Source: CAISDA01 sp050258555 (GTDB lineage Bacteria > Bacteroidota > Ignavibacteria > UBA10030 > UBA8401). From it: DNA of 64,000 nt. The DNA is taken from the NCBI GenBank assembly GCA_050258555.1, contig JBLMZA010000043.1, positions 13,794 to 77,793 of the forward strand. Reading direction: 5' to 3'. Shown piece by piece: positions 52,060 through 60,244 of this stretch. The notes below the pieces were generated by a model. That model saw only the letters and a list, made by a program, of their open reading frames with translations, made no database searches and had not been told where the DNA came from. Position 1 is the stretch's first letter; every line of letters begins with the position of its first letter. The position numbers and the translations under genes were made by a program.

Positions 52060-53001
52060 ATGAAACGAATGCTCGCGTTCTTCCTCTGTATCCTCTCATT
52101 CACAGTGTTCGGTCAATCGAAACAGGTTGCGGTCACCATCGACGATCTTCCGGTAGCCGGCGGCGATCCGAACGATATCGCGTTTCAGCGCTCCGTGACA
52201 GACGATCTGATGCGGGCGCTCGCCCGGCATCATGTGCCCGCCATCGGATTCGTGAATGAAAGCAAACTGCTCACGAGCGGCACCATCGACGCGCGCAAAG
52301 CGGATCTGCTTTCACGATGGCTCGCGCACGGTATGGAGCTCGGCAATCATACCTTTGCCCATAAGGATTACAACGCGGTCACGTTCACAGAAATGGCGGA
52401 AGATGTGCTCAAGGGCGAAAGGACGGTCTCACGGCTGCTGAAAGAGCGGGGAAAAGAATTGCGGTATTTCCGGCAGCCGTTCCTTCATCGCGGCAACTCG
52501 AAAGAGAAGGCCGATTCGCTTGCCGCATTTCTCAAGGAACGCGGATATGTTGAGGCGCCGGTGACGATCGATAACGGAGACTGGATTTTTGCATCGGCCT
52601 ATTACAAGGCGTGGAGCGCGCACGATACGGCGCAGATGAAGTCGATCGGCTCTGCGTATATCGGCTACATGGAACAGAAGGTGCGTTATTATGAACGGCA
52701 GTCCCAGCGTCTCTTCGGCTATGAGATGAAACAGACGCTTCTCATCCATGCGAGCCGGCTCAACGCGGACTGGTTCGACAGCCTGGCGCGAATGTTCGAG
52801 GCCAACGGATATGCATTCGTTTCGTTGGCCGAAGCGCTTCAAGATCCGGCTTATCGCGCAGCCGATACATTCTATCGGAAAGGCGGAATTTCCTGGATCG
52901 ACCGGTGGGCGCTGACGGCGGGGAAGAAAGGTGATTTCTTCAGAGACGAGCCCCGGGTGCCCGAAGCGATCATGAAAGCCGCCGGCGTCGACAGCGAATA
53001 A
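52060..53001 (+). CDS. Exported polysaccharide deacetylase
   Basis: 313 residues. Signal peptide (LAFFLCILSFTVFG), then a NodB-homology domain: TIDDLP (Asp28, Asp29) and GNHTFAHKDYN supply the metal His residues; RYFRQPFLHRG is motif 3. It removes acetyl groups from peptidoglycan, chitin or other glycans; substrate not predictable. A further in-frame start lies upstream at 51985, but would read through the ccmF terminator. Confidence 0.9.
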   Translation: MKRMLAFFLCILSFTVFGQSKQVAVTIDDLPVAGGDPNDIAFQRSVTDDLMRALARHHVPAIGFVNESKLLTSGTIDARKADLLSRWLAHGMELGNHTFAHKDYNAVTFTEMAEDVLKGERTVSRLLKERGKELRYFRQPFLHRGNSKEKADSLAAFLKERGYVEAPVTIDNGDWIFASAYYKAWSAHDTAQMKSIGSAYIGYMEQKVRYYERQSQRLFGYEMKQTLLIHASRLNADWFDSLARMFEANGYAFVSLAEALQDPAYRAADTFYRKGGISWIDRWALTAGKKGDFFRDEPRVPEAIMKAAGVDSE

Positions 53002-53099
53002 ATGCGCACGCAGCACGAGCGAACCGGACGTGCAACAGACGCGGTCGGGAAATGGTCCGCGACAACACACAATTTTATTTTTCAGCAGAGTGAGAAGAG

Positions 53100-54986
53100 A
53101 TGTCAAAATCGATCAGCCCGGTCATTATTTCAGCTCGGGATATCAGCATACGCTTCGGCGAACAGACCGTGTTGAACAATGCCGAATTGAACATTCACCA
53201 GACCGACCGGATCGGGCTCATCGGCCGCAACGGATCGGGCAAGTCGACGCTGCTCAAGATCATCGCGGGCCTGCTCGAGCCCGATTCCGGAACGGTGTCG
53301 AAGCGGCGCGACGCGATTGTGGGCTATCTGTCGCAGGATTTCCGCCTCGATCCGGCAAAGAACGTGTACGAAAATATTCTCGAAGGTGCGCATGATGTGT
53401 CCGGCATTCTTCAGGAATACGAGAGCCTTCCCTATACCTCCGAGCGGCGGCACGCGCTCGAGGAGCAGATCCGCCATCTGGACGGATGGAACCTCGAAAA
53501 CCGGATCGAAGCGGCGATGCATTCGCTGAACGTGCCCGAGCGCACGCGCGACATCGCGACGCTCTCGGGAGGCGAAAAGCGCCGCGTGGCGCTCTGCCGC
53601 GCGATCATTTCTCGGCCCGACCTGCTCATTCTCGACGAGCCCACGAACCATCTGGACACGCAGTCCATCGAGTGGACGCAGGAGTTCCTGGAAAACTATT
53701 CGGGCGCATGTCTCTTCGTGACGCACGACCGGTATTTTCTCGATTCCATTGCCAACCGCATCGTCGAACTCGCCGACGGCGTCTGTTATCCGCATGAGGG
53801 CAACTACACGGATTTCCTCATCGACAAGGCGGAGCGTGAAGCCCAGATGGAGACCGAGGAATCGAAGCGCAAAAGCTTTCTGCGCCGCGAGCTCGAATGG
53901 GTGAGGAAAGGGCCGCGCGCACGCGGCACAAAATCGAAGAGCAGGCTGAAGAAATATTTCGAGACCGCCGACAAGCAGGCCTTTGAAGCGGAGAAGGACG
54001 TCGAACTCGTGATCCCGCCGGCCGGAGGCCTCGGATCGAAGATCCTCAATCTCAAGAATCTGGGAATGGAACTTGGCGGGAAGCGGCTCTTCAGCGGGCT
54101 CGATCTGAACTTCGACCGCAAGCGCAAGCTCGGCATCATCGGCCGCAACGGTCTGGGAAAGACAACGCTGCTGAAGCTCATTCTGGGCGAACTCGAGCCA
54201 GCCGAAGGCCGCGTCGAAACAGGCGACCGGACCGAATTCAACTACATCGATCAGTCGCGCATCGCGCTCGACGACCAGAACACCGTCATCCAGGAAATCG
54301 GCGAGGGACGCGAGTGGTTCATGTTCGGCGACGAGAAAATCACGGTATGGAAGTACCTGAAGCGCTTCCTCTTTACCGACGACCGGATGAACACGAAGGT
54401 CGAAAAGCTCTCGGGAGGCGAGCGCAGCCGCCTGCTTCTGGCGAAGATTTTGAAGAACGGAGGCAACTTCCTCATTCTCGACGAACCGACGAACGATCTC
54501 GATCTGGCGACGCTGCGCGTGCTCGAAGAGGCGCTCGTGGAATTCGAAGGCTGCGTCATTGCCGTGAGCCATGACCGTTATTTCCTGAACCGCGTCTGCA
54601 ACGGCATTCTTGCGTTCGAGGGGGACGGGGCGGTGCATTTCAGCGAGGGAGATTACGATTACTATCTCGAGAAGCGCGCGGCGCGCACGGCGGAAGCCGC
54701 AGCCGCCGTCTCGGCGGTGAAGAAGCAGGACACGCGCGTGAAGCCGGCGGCAAAGAAGCTGAAATGGAAGGAAGCGCGAGAGCTCGAGACGATCGAGAGC
54801 GACATCATGCGCGCGGAAGAGGAAGTGTCGCGGATCGAAGGAATATTTTCGGCGGACGATTTTTATGCGAAGCACGGGGACCGGACGGCGGAACTCACGC
54901 AGGAGCTCGATGAGGCCAAGCGACGCGTGCAGGAGCTCTATGACCGCTGGAGCGAACTCGAAGCGCTGAAGTCGGCAGCAGAGTGA
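53100..54986 (+). CDS. ABC-F family ATPase
   Basis: 628 residues. Two ABC cassettes in one soluble chain with no membrane domain: Walker A GRNGSGKST (42-50) and GRNGLGKTT (about 347), signatures LSGGEKRRVALC and LSGGERSRLLLA, Walker B LLILDEPTNHLD and FLILDEPTNDLD. A Lys/Arg-rich linker (RKGPRARGTKSKSRLKKYF) and a C-terminal coiled coil (about 550-628) fit Uup-type proteins, which act on ribosomes or branched DNA. Whether it is Uup or another subfamily is not settled by eye. Confidence 0.92.
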   Translation: MSKSISPVIISARDISIRFGEQTVLNNAELNIHQTDRIGLIGRNGSGKSTLLKIIAGLLEPDSGTVSKRRDAIVGYLSQDFRLDPAKNVYENILEGAHDVSGILQEYESLPYTSERRHALEEQIRHLDGWNLENRIEAAMHSLNVPERTRDIATLSGGEKRRVALCRAIISRPDLLILDEPTNHLDTQSIEWTQEFLENYSGACLFVTHDRYFLDSIANRIVELADGVCYPHEGNYTDFLIDKAEREAQMETEESKRKSFLRRELEWVRKGPRARGTKSKSRLKKYFETADKQAFEAEKDVELVIPPAGGLGSKILNLKNLGMELGGKRLFSGLDLNFDRKRKLGIIGRNGLGKTTLLKLILGELEPAEGRVETGDRTEFNYIDQSRIALDDQNTVIQEIGEGREWFMFGDEKITVWKYLKRFLFTDDRMNTKVEKLSGGERSRLLLAKILKNGGNFLILDEPTNDLDLATLRVLEEALVEFEGCVIAVSHDRYFLNRVCNGILAFEGDGAVHFSEGDYDYYLEKRAARTAEAAAAVSAVKKQDTRVKPAAKKLKWKEARELETIESDIMRAEEEVSRIEGIFSADDFYAKHGDRTAELTQELDEAKRRVQELYDRWSELEALKSAAE

Positions 54987-55066
54987 CATCCCCGGTTCGG
55001 TTGCTCTTCTCCGCGATTATGGATATTTTACATTATCAATTTTAGTGAATAAGGATTGATGCGGTT

Positions 55067-55786
55067 GTGACGATCCATGATGTGAAAATAATGATCGAGG
55101 AAGGCGAAGGCTTCGAGCTGGAGTTCAAGCGCAAGGTCTCCTCGCCGCAGAAGATCGCGCGGACGCTCATCGCTTTCGCCAACACGCGCGGGGGCATCAT
55201 GCTCTTCGGCGTGGACGACGACGGAACGCTCATCGGCGTGGAAAGCGAGAAGGAGGAGCTCGATTTGATCTACCATGCGGGCGAGTATTATTGCGAACCG
55301 CCGGTGATTCCCGAAATCGAAATCGTTCCGTACCGCCACCGCGATGTGATCATCGCCATCGTCGCCGAAAGCGACAACAAGCCGCATGCGCTCGTGAACG
55401 ACGAGACCGATGAGGAGAAAATTTTCATCCGCGTGAACGACAAGACCGTTCCGGCAAGCAAGGAAGTGATCAAGGTGCTGAGAGACGAACGGGCCGACCG
55501 GCCTCCCTTGACGCTGACCATCGGCGAGAACGAGCGGAGACTGTTCGATTATCTCGAAAAGCATGAGCGAGTGACGGTCGATGAATACGCCGACGCCATC
55601 AATGTGTCGCGCCGCCGCGCCTCGCGCATCCTGACGACGCTTGTGCGCGCCGGGGTGATCCGCATACACACCATCGAAAAGAGCGATTTCTTCACGCTCG
55701 CATCCGCCGATACACCCGAAGAACATCTGCGTCAGGCGCACCGCGTGCAGCATCCGCACCAGTCCCGGCGCTCTTCACACCGCTGA
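55067..55786 (+). CDS. AlbA-2 (Schlafen-like) domain transcriptional regulator
   Basis: 239 residues. N-terminal AlbA-2 DNA-binding domain (about 10-130): EGEGFELEFKRKVSSP and ARTLIAFANTRGGIMLFGVD are the family hallmark. The C-terminal winged helix (about 155-215) has NVSRRRASRILTTLVRAG. GTG start, with AAGGA 11 nt upstream. Target genes unknown; the gene stands alone, converging on trmH across a palindromic repeat cluster. The Arg/His-rich tail is likely disordered. Confidence 0.82.
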   Translation: MTIHDVKIMIEEGEGFELEFKRKVSSPQKIARTLIAFANTRGGIMLFGVDDDGTLIGVESEKEELDLIYHAGEYYCEPPVIPEIEIVPYRHRDVIIAIVAESDNKPHALVNDETDEEKIFIRVNDKTVPASKEVIKVLRDERADRPPLTLTIGENERRLFDYLEKHERVTVDEYADAINVSRRRASRILTTLVRAGVIRIHTIEKSDFFTLASADTPEEHLRQAHRVQHPHQSRRSSHR

Positions 55787-55791
55787 GCGCC

Positions 55792-55895
55792 TGGGCGAAG
55801 CAACCCGCATCCGCGCTTAACGCGCGGATCATTTCCGGCTTCGCCCCACAATGAAATGCGGTTTCTTTATGTGGGGCGAAGCGTTGCTTCGCCCC
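55792..55895. repeat. Cluster of overlapping palindromes between convergent genes
   Basis: GCTTCGCCCC occurs at 55838-55847 and 55886-55895, and its complement GGGGCGAAGC at 55873-55882; a further GGGCGAAGC begins near 55793. One pairing gives a 13-bp stem (55838-55850 with 55870-55882), another a 10-bp stem with a 3-nt loop (55873-55895); the two are mutually exclusive. ATCCGCGC/GCGCGGAT (55809-55816 and 55822-55829) adds another stem. Layout is REP/BIME-like; a poly-T is absent. Confidence 0.7.
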
Positions 55896-55898
55896 CTC

Positions 55899-56432
55899 TT
55901 ATTTCTTCAATACCCGCAGGAAGTCATAGAGCACAATGCCGTATGCCACGGCGACATTCAGCGACTGCTTGTGCCCGAACATGGGAATGTCGATTGCCAT
56001 ATCGGCCGCGTCGATGATGTCCCTGGATACCCCCGTAATTTCGTTCCCGACCACCACGCACAGCGGAAAATCGTCGGGCGTGAGGCTGTAATACGGCCGG
56101 CTCTTCGTGGTCAGTTCGAGCACGCAGAGCTTCACGCCCATCGCCTTCACCGCCGCAACCGCCTCCATGGGATCCTTGCAGTATTCCCAGGGCACGGTGT
56201 GCGTGGCCCCGAGGGCCGTCTTGTCGATCTCCTTCCGCGGGGGATGGGGCGTATATCCCGTCAGGTACAGCTTTTCAATCATGGCTCCGTCCGAGCTCCG
56301 GAAAATCGATCCGACATTGTAGAGGCTGCGGATGTTATCCGCCATGGCGTAAATGGGATGCCGGGGCGCGGTGGGAATGGATTCGAGCGGCGTGCGATGC
56401 TGTGCGATTTCGTCGTGCGTGAGTTTTTTCAT
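55899..56432 (-). CDS. TrmH/SpoU-family RNA 2'-O-methyltransferase
   Basis: 177 residues. A compact SPOUT methylase without the extra N-terminal RNA-binding domain. Motif 1 NIRSLYNVGSIFRSSDG, motif 2 CVVVGNEITGVS, and motif 3 IPMFGHKQSLNVAVAYGI form the knotted SAM-binding site. It methylates tRNA or rRNA 2'-OH; the exact target is unknown. The region between its start and cmk (56433-56548) likely holds divergent promoters. Confidence 0.93.
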   Translation of the reverse strand: MKKLTHDEIAQHRTPLESIPTAPRHPIYAMADNIRSLYNVGSIFRSSDGAMIEKLYLTGYTPHPPRKEIDKTALGATHTVPWEYCKDPMEAVAAVKAMGVKLCVLELTTKSRPYYSLTPDDFPLCVVVGNEITGVSRDIIDAADMAIDIPMFGHKQSLNVAVAYGIVLYDFLRVLKK

Positions 56433-56548
56433 TTCGTCAACATACGAAGAAATCGGCAGAAATTAAAGCCCATCGAGCCGCCCCGCGCCAGTTGTTTTCG
56501 AACGGGAAAAGCGGTATATTGTAATTCATTTATTATCATCCGGAATCG

Positions 56549-57223
56549 TTGAAAAAGATCATTATTGCAATAGACGGCCCGGCGGCATCGGGAAAGAGCA
56601 GCACGGCAAAACGCGTTGCGCAGGCATTGGGATACATACACGCCGATACGGGGGCGATGTACAGAGCGGTGGCGCTGAAAGCCCTCCGTCTGGGCATCGC
56701 ACCGGGCGATACCGGATCGATTGAAGCGATGACGAAGACGACCTCCGTGGGGCTGGAGCCGGCGGACAGGGAACAGCTGCGCGTGATGCTCGACGGCGAG
56801 GATGTGACCGAGGCCATACGAATGCCCGAAGTCACTCGGAGCGTAAGCGAAGTCAGCGCGATTCCCGCAGTGAGAGAACTGATGGTGAAAGAGCAGCGTG
56901 CGATGGGAGCCTTAGGCGGCATTGTGCTGGACGGGCGCGACATCGGAACGGTCGTTTTTCCGCACGCGGATCTCAAGATTTTCATGATCGCCGACCCTCA
57001 CGAGCGCGCACAGCGGCGCGCGAAGGAGCTCGAAGAAAAGGGAATTCACGCGGACGTTGAGTTGTTGGAAAAAGAAATACGGGAACGCGACCGGTACGAT
57101 TCGTCGCGCACCCACAGTCCGTTAAAAAAAGCGGACGATGCGATCGTGCTCGATACGACGAATCTGACGATCGAGGAACAGACGGCGTTCATCGTCTGCA
57201 GAGCGAAGGAATATTCCGCGTGA
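56549..57223 (+). CDS. cmk: Cytidylate kinase
   Basis: 224 residues. Phosphorylates CMP and dCMP. Walker A GPAASGKSS (from residue 10), YIHADTGAMYRAVAL, the CMP-binding VLDGRDIGTVVFPHADLKIF, and RDRYDSSRTHSPL with KKADDAIVLDTT are all present. A TTG start (56549) is required, because the P-loop begins 8 residues later and no ATG is available. It overlaps ispH by 4 nt, and ispH is followed by rpsA; the cmk-rpsA arrangement is widely conserved. Confidence 0.95.
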   Translation: MKKIIIAIDGPAASGKSSTAKRVAQALGYIHADTGAMYRAVALKALRLGIAPGDTGSIEAMTKTTSVGLEPADREQLRVMLDGEDVTEAIRMPEVTRSVSEVSAIPAVRELMVKEQRAMGALGGIVLDGRDIGTVVFPHADLKIFMIADPHERAQRRAKELEEKGIHADVELLEKEIRERDRYDSSRTHSPLKKADDAIVLDTTNLTIEEQTAFIVCRAKEYSA

Positions 57224-58098
57224 AAGTCAGTGTGGACAAGTTTTCGGGATTCTGCTGGGGCGTGGTGCGCACGGTGGATATCGCCGAAGAGGAATTGGCG
57301 GCATCAAAGAAATTGTATTCGCTCGGCGAGATTATCCATAATCCCGTCGAGATCGAGCGCCTGCGCGCGCAGGGACTCGAAACGATCCGGCATGCCGACC
57401 TGGAAGGCATCAGGGACGCGAAGGTGCTCATCCGCGCACACGGCGAGCCTCCCGAAACGTTCCGCCGGGCAAAGGAACTCGGCATCGAACTGATCGATGC
57501 GACGTGTCCGGTCGTGACCAAAGTGCAGGAACGCATACGAAAGTTTTTCGACAAGGGATATCAGGTCGTGATCTTCGGGAAGAAGGATCATGCCGAAGTG
57601 ATCGGCCTGGTGGGGCATACGGACGGCACGGCTGTCGTGATCAAGAGCATCGAGGAGGTCGACACGCTCGATCTGACGAAAAACACGGTGCTCTTTTCCC
57701 AGACCACGATGGACAAGGGCACGTTCTACAAGATCCGTGATGAGATTGCGCGACGCATCCGCGCGGAATTCGAGATCGGCTCGTTCGAAGAGATGGCCGT
57801 CGATTTCCATGCGAAGGAAACGATCTGCGGCCAGGTGTCGGGACGCGAGGCGCGCCTGAGGGAATTCTCCCGGAGCAACGATGTGATGATTTTCGTCGCC
57901 GGCAAGATGAGCTCGAACGGGAAAGTGCTGTATGAGATCGCGAAATCGGAAAATCCCCGCACCTACTTCATCGAAAGCGAAGAGGAGCTCCGGCCGGAAT
58001 GGTTCGTCGGCGCGGAAAGCGCCGGCATCAGCGGAGCGACATCGACGCCGCAGTGGCTCATGGAGCGGGTGAAATCGGCCATTGAAAAATTGTCATAA
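57220..58098 (+). CDS. ispH: 4-hydroxy-3-methylbut-2-enyl diphosphate reductase IspH
   Basis: 292 residues. Last enzyme of the MEP isoprenoid pathway, a [4Fe-4S] enzyme. Cluster ligands Cys12 (FCWGV), Cys96 (DATCPVV) and Cys203 (ETICGQ) are intact; active-site His40, His124 and Glu126 (KKDHAEV) are present. GTG start overlapping the cmk stop. It supplies IPP/DMAPP, precursors of the squalene made by hpnCDE in this window. Confidence 0.95.
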   Translation: MKVSVDKFSGFCWGVVRTVDIAEEELAASKKLYSLGEIIHNPVEIERLRAQGLETIRHADLEGIRDAKVLIRAHGEPPETFRRAKELGIELIDATCPVVTKVQERIRKFFDKGYQVVIFGKKDHAEVIGLVGHTDGTAVVIKSIEEVDTLDLTKNTVLFSQTTMDKGTFYKIRDEIARRIRAEFEIGSFEEMAVDFHAKETICGQVSGREARLREFSRSNDVMIFVAGKMSSNGKVLYEIAKSENPRTYFIESEEELRPEWFVGAESAGISGATSTPQWLMERVKSAIEKLS

Positions 58099-58157
58099 AG
58101 ATTTTTTGTTGTACACGCCGCCACAAACAAACTGAAGCAGCTCACTTAAAAGGTACA

Positions 58158-58220
58158 GAGTTATCGGGCGACGGCAGAATGGACCCCGGCGGCCGTCCAT
58201 GATGCGCGCATCGGTAACTC
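58158..58220 (+). ncRNA. Candidate structured rpsA leader (three-way junction)
   Basis: Outer stem GAGTTATCG (58158-58166) with CGGTAACTC (58212-58220), 9 bp with one T-G pair. Inside are GACGGC/GCCGTC (58170-58175 and 58192-58197) and the palindrome GATGCGCGCATC (58201-58212), which shares one base with the outer stem. It lies 39 nt upstream of the rpsA start in a 161-nt gene-free leader. Ribosomal protein mRNAs often have autoregulatory leaders; this is by analogy only. Confidence 0.45.
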
Positions 58221-58259
58221 ATCGTCTTCGCACCCCATGCGGAGACACCAAGGAGATGT

Positions 58260-59993
58260 ATGGCAAATTTATTTGCAAACAACGCCGACGACCAGCGATA
58301 TTCCACTGAGGAATACCAGCAGTTAGCGTCGATGTACGAAGGCACGCTCGGCAAGATCACGCAGGGCGAAATCGTCAAAGGCAAGATCGTGCACATCGGC
58401 GACAACGACGTCGCGTTGGACATCGGTTTCAAATCGGACGGCATCCTCTCGCGCAACGAGTTCCCGGATATCGAGAACCTCAAGATCGGCGACGAGGTTG
58501 AGGTCTATCTCGAGAGCATCGAAGACAAAGACGGCCAGCTCGTCCTCTCGCGCAAACGCGCAGACTTCATGCGCATGTGGGAACGCGTCACCAAGGCGTT
58601 CGAAACAGGCGAGATCATCAGAGGCAAATGTATCCGCCGCATCAAAGGCGGCATCGTCGTGGACCTTGCAGGCATCGATGCGTTCCTTCCCGGATCGCAG
58701 ATCGACGTCCGCCCGGTGCGCGATTTCGATGCGCTGATCGGCAAGGAAATGGACTTCCGCGTGGTGAAGATCAATCACCCGTCGGAAAACGTGGTCGTCA
58801 GCCACAAGATCCTCGTCGAGGAATCGATGGCGGATCAGCGCAAGGCAATTCTCGCCAGCCTCGAAAAAGGCCAGATCCTCGAAGGATCGGTCAAGGCAAT
58901 CTCCGACTTCGGCGTGTTCGTCGATCTCGGCGGCGTGGACGGTCTTGTGCACATCACGGATCTCTCCTGGGGCCGCGTCAATCACCCTTCGGAAATCGTC
59001 AAACTCGACCAGACGATCAACGTGGTGGTGCTCGACTTCGATCAGGAAAAGAAACGCATCTCACTCGGCTACAAGCAGCTCCAGCCGCACCCGTGGGAAA
59101 ATATCGAGACGAAATATCCCGTGGGCACGAAGGTCACCGGCAAGGTCGTGTCGCTCACCGATTACGGCGCCTTCATCGAGATCGAGAAGGGCATCGAAGG
59201 CCTGATCCACATCTCGGAAATGAGCTGGACACAGCACATCAAGCATCCGTCGCAGGTCGTTTCGATGGGCCAGATGATCGATGCGGTGATCCTGTCGCTG
59301 GACAAGGACGCAAAGAAAATTTCGCTCGGCATCAAGCAGCTTGAACCCGATCCGTGGTCCTCGCTCCTGGTGAAGTATCCCGTGGGTTCGCACCACACCG
59401 GCATCGTCCGCAACCTGACGAACTTCGGCGTGTTCGTGGAACTCGAGCAGGGCATCGACGGTCTGATCCACATCTCCGACCTCTCATGGACAAAGAAGAT
59501 CCGCCATCCTGGGGAAGTCGTGAAGAAGGGCGATCCGATCGATGTGGTGATCCTCGGCGTCGACGTCGAGCAGCGCCGCATTTCGCTCGGCCACAAGCAG
59601 CTCACGGACAATCCGTGGAACACGTTCAGCTACGCCTACAAGGTCGGCACGGAAGTCGAAGGCAAGGTCGTCCGCATCATCGAGAAGGGCGTCATTGTCG
59701 AACTGCCGATGAACGTGGACGGTTTCGTTCCGCTGTCGCAGCTGTCGCTCACGCCGGTCAAGAACATCGCCGAAGCGTTCCATGTGGACGATGTGCTTCC
59801 GATGACCGTGATCGAGTTCGACGGTGAAAGCAAGAAGATCGTGCTTTCGGTCGTGGAATACCTCCGCGGCAAAGAGCAGACCGTGGTCGACGACTACGTG
59901 TCGAAGCACAAGCTTCCTCCCATCACGCTGAAGGATGCGGTTCCCACGCCTCCGACGCCCGAGGAGAAGCAGGCCGCTTCCGAAGCGCTCTAA
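58260..59993 (+). CDS. rpsA: 30S ribosomal protein S1
   Basis: 577 residues. Six S1/OB-fold repeats (approximately 35-105, 120-185, 205-275, 290-360, 377-447, 464-535), with repeated patterns such as GVFVDLGGVDGLVHITDLSW, GAFIEIEKGIEGLIHISEMS and GVFVELEQGIDGLIHISDLS. It binds mRNA and recruits it to the 30S subunit. A strong AAGGAG is 6 nt before the start. Strong terminator after it. Base composition here is high, in contrast to what follows. Confidence 0.97.
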   Translation: MANLFANNADDQRYSTEEYQQLASMYEGTLGKITQGEIVKGKIVHIGDNDVALDIGFKSDGILSRNEFPDIENLKIGDEVEVYLESIEDKDGQLVLSRKRADFMRMWERVTKAFETGEIIRGKCIRRIKGGIVVDLAGIDAFLPGSQIDVRPVRDFDALIGKEMDFRVVKINHPSENVVVSHKILVEESMADQRKAILASLEKGQILEGSVKAISDFGVFVDLGGVDGLVHITDLSWGRVNHPSEIVKLDQTINVVVLDFDQEKKRISLGYKQLQPHPWENIETKYPVGTKVTGKVVSLTDYGAFIEIEKGIEGLIHISEMSWTQHIKHPSQVVSMGQMIDAVILSLDKDAKKISLGIKQLEPDPWSSLLVKYPVGSHHTGIVRNLTNFGVFVELEQGIDGLIHISDLSWTKKIRHPGEVVKKGDPIDVVILGVDVEQRRISLGHKQLTDNPWNTFSYAYKVGTEVEGKVVRIIEKGVIVELPMNVDGFVPLSQLSLTPVKNIAEAFHVDDVLPMTVIEFDGESKKIVLSVVEYLRGKEQTVVDDYVSKHKLPPITLKDAVPTPPTPEEKQAASEAL

Positions 59994-60020
59994 ATCGAAG
60001 GCCGATGGTTCAGTACTACA

Positions 60021-60056
60021 AAAGTCCCGCCCCTCAACAAGGCGGGACTTTTTTTT
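60021..60056 (+). terminator. Terminator after rpsA
   Basis: AAAGTCCCGCC (60021-60031) pairs with GGCGGGACTTT (60041-60051) over a 9-nt loop, ending in a run of T residues. It marks the edge between the core chromosome and the lower-G+C block. Confidence 0.92.
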
Positions 60057-60120
60057 ACCACCTGTTTCCGCGGGTCAGCCAAGAGTAATACTTGTTTTAG
60101 GGCGAATTGATCGAGAATAC

Positions 60121-60149
60121 TTGATTCTGGCTCTTTTGAACTGTATATT
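60121..60149 (+). promoter_or_regulatory. Sigma70-like promoter of the Shango-like operon
   Basis: TTGATT (60121-60126) and TATATT (60144-60149) are spaced 17 nt apart. The leader that follows (about 90 nt) contains a five-codon reading frame (ATG 60231 to TGA 60248) that overlaps the sngA start. No strong Shine-Dalgarno sequence precedes either start. Nothing else is seen in 60057-60244, and no integrase or attachment repeat. Confidence 0.55.
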
Positions 60150-60244
60150 GGCACATCTTTGAAAAAGGGGAATGCGCGGCTTCTACCGAAGATACTGTTG
60201 ACGGATCAAAATATCGATCAAAAAAAAATTATGAGTCTGTCTCC

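Noticed and set aside
53130..54989. 619-residue minus-strand frame opposite the ABC-F gene
   Set aside because: No recognisable domain; the plus strand has all ABC motifs.
60057..60244. Attachment site or integrase at the start of the lower-G+C block
   Set aside because: No tRNA, direct repeat or integrase is visible there; the other boundary lies outside the window.
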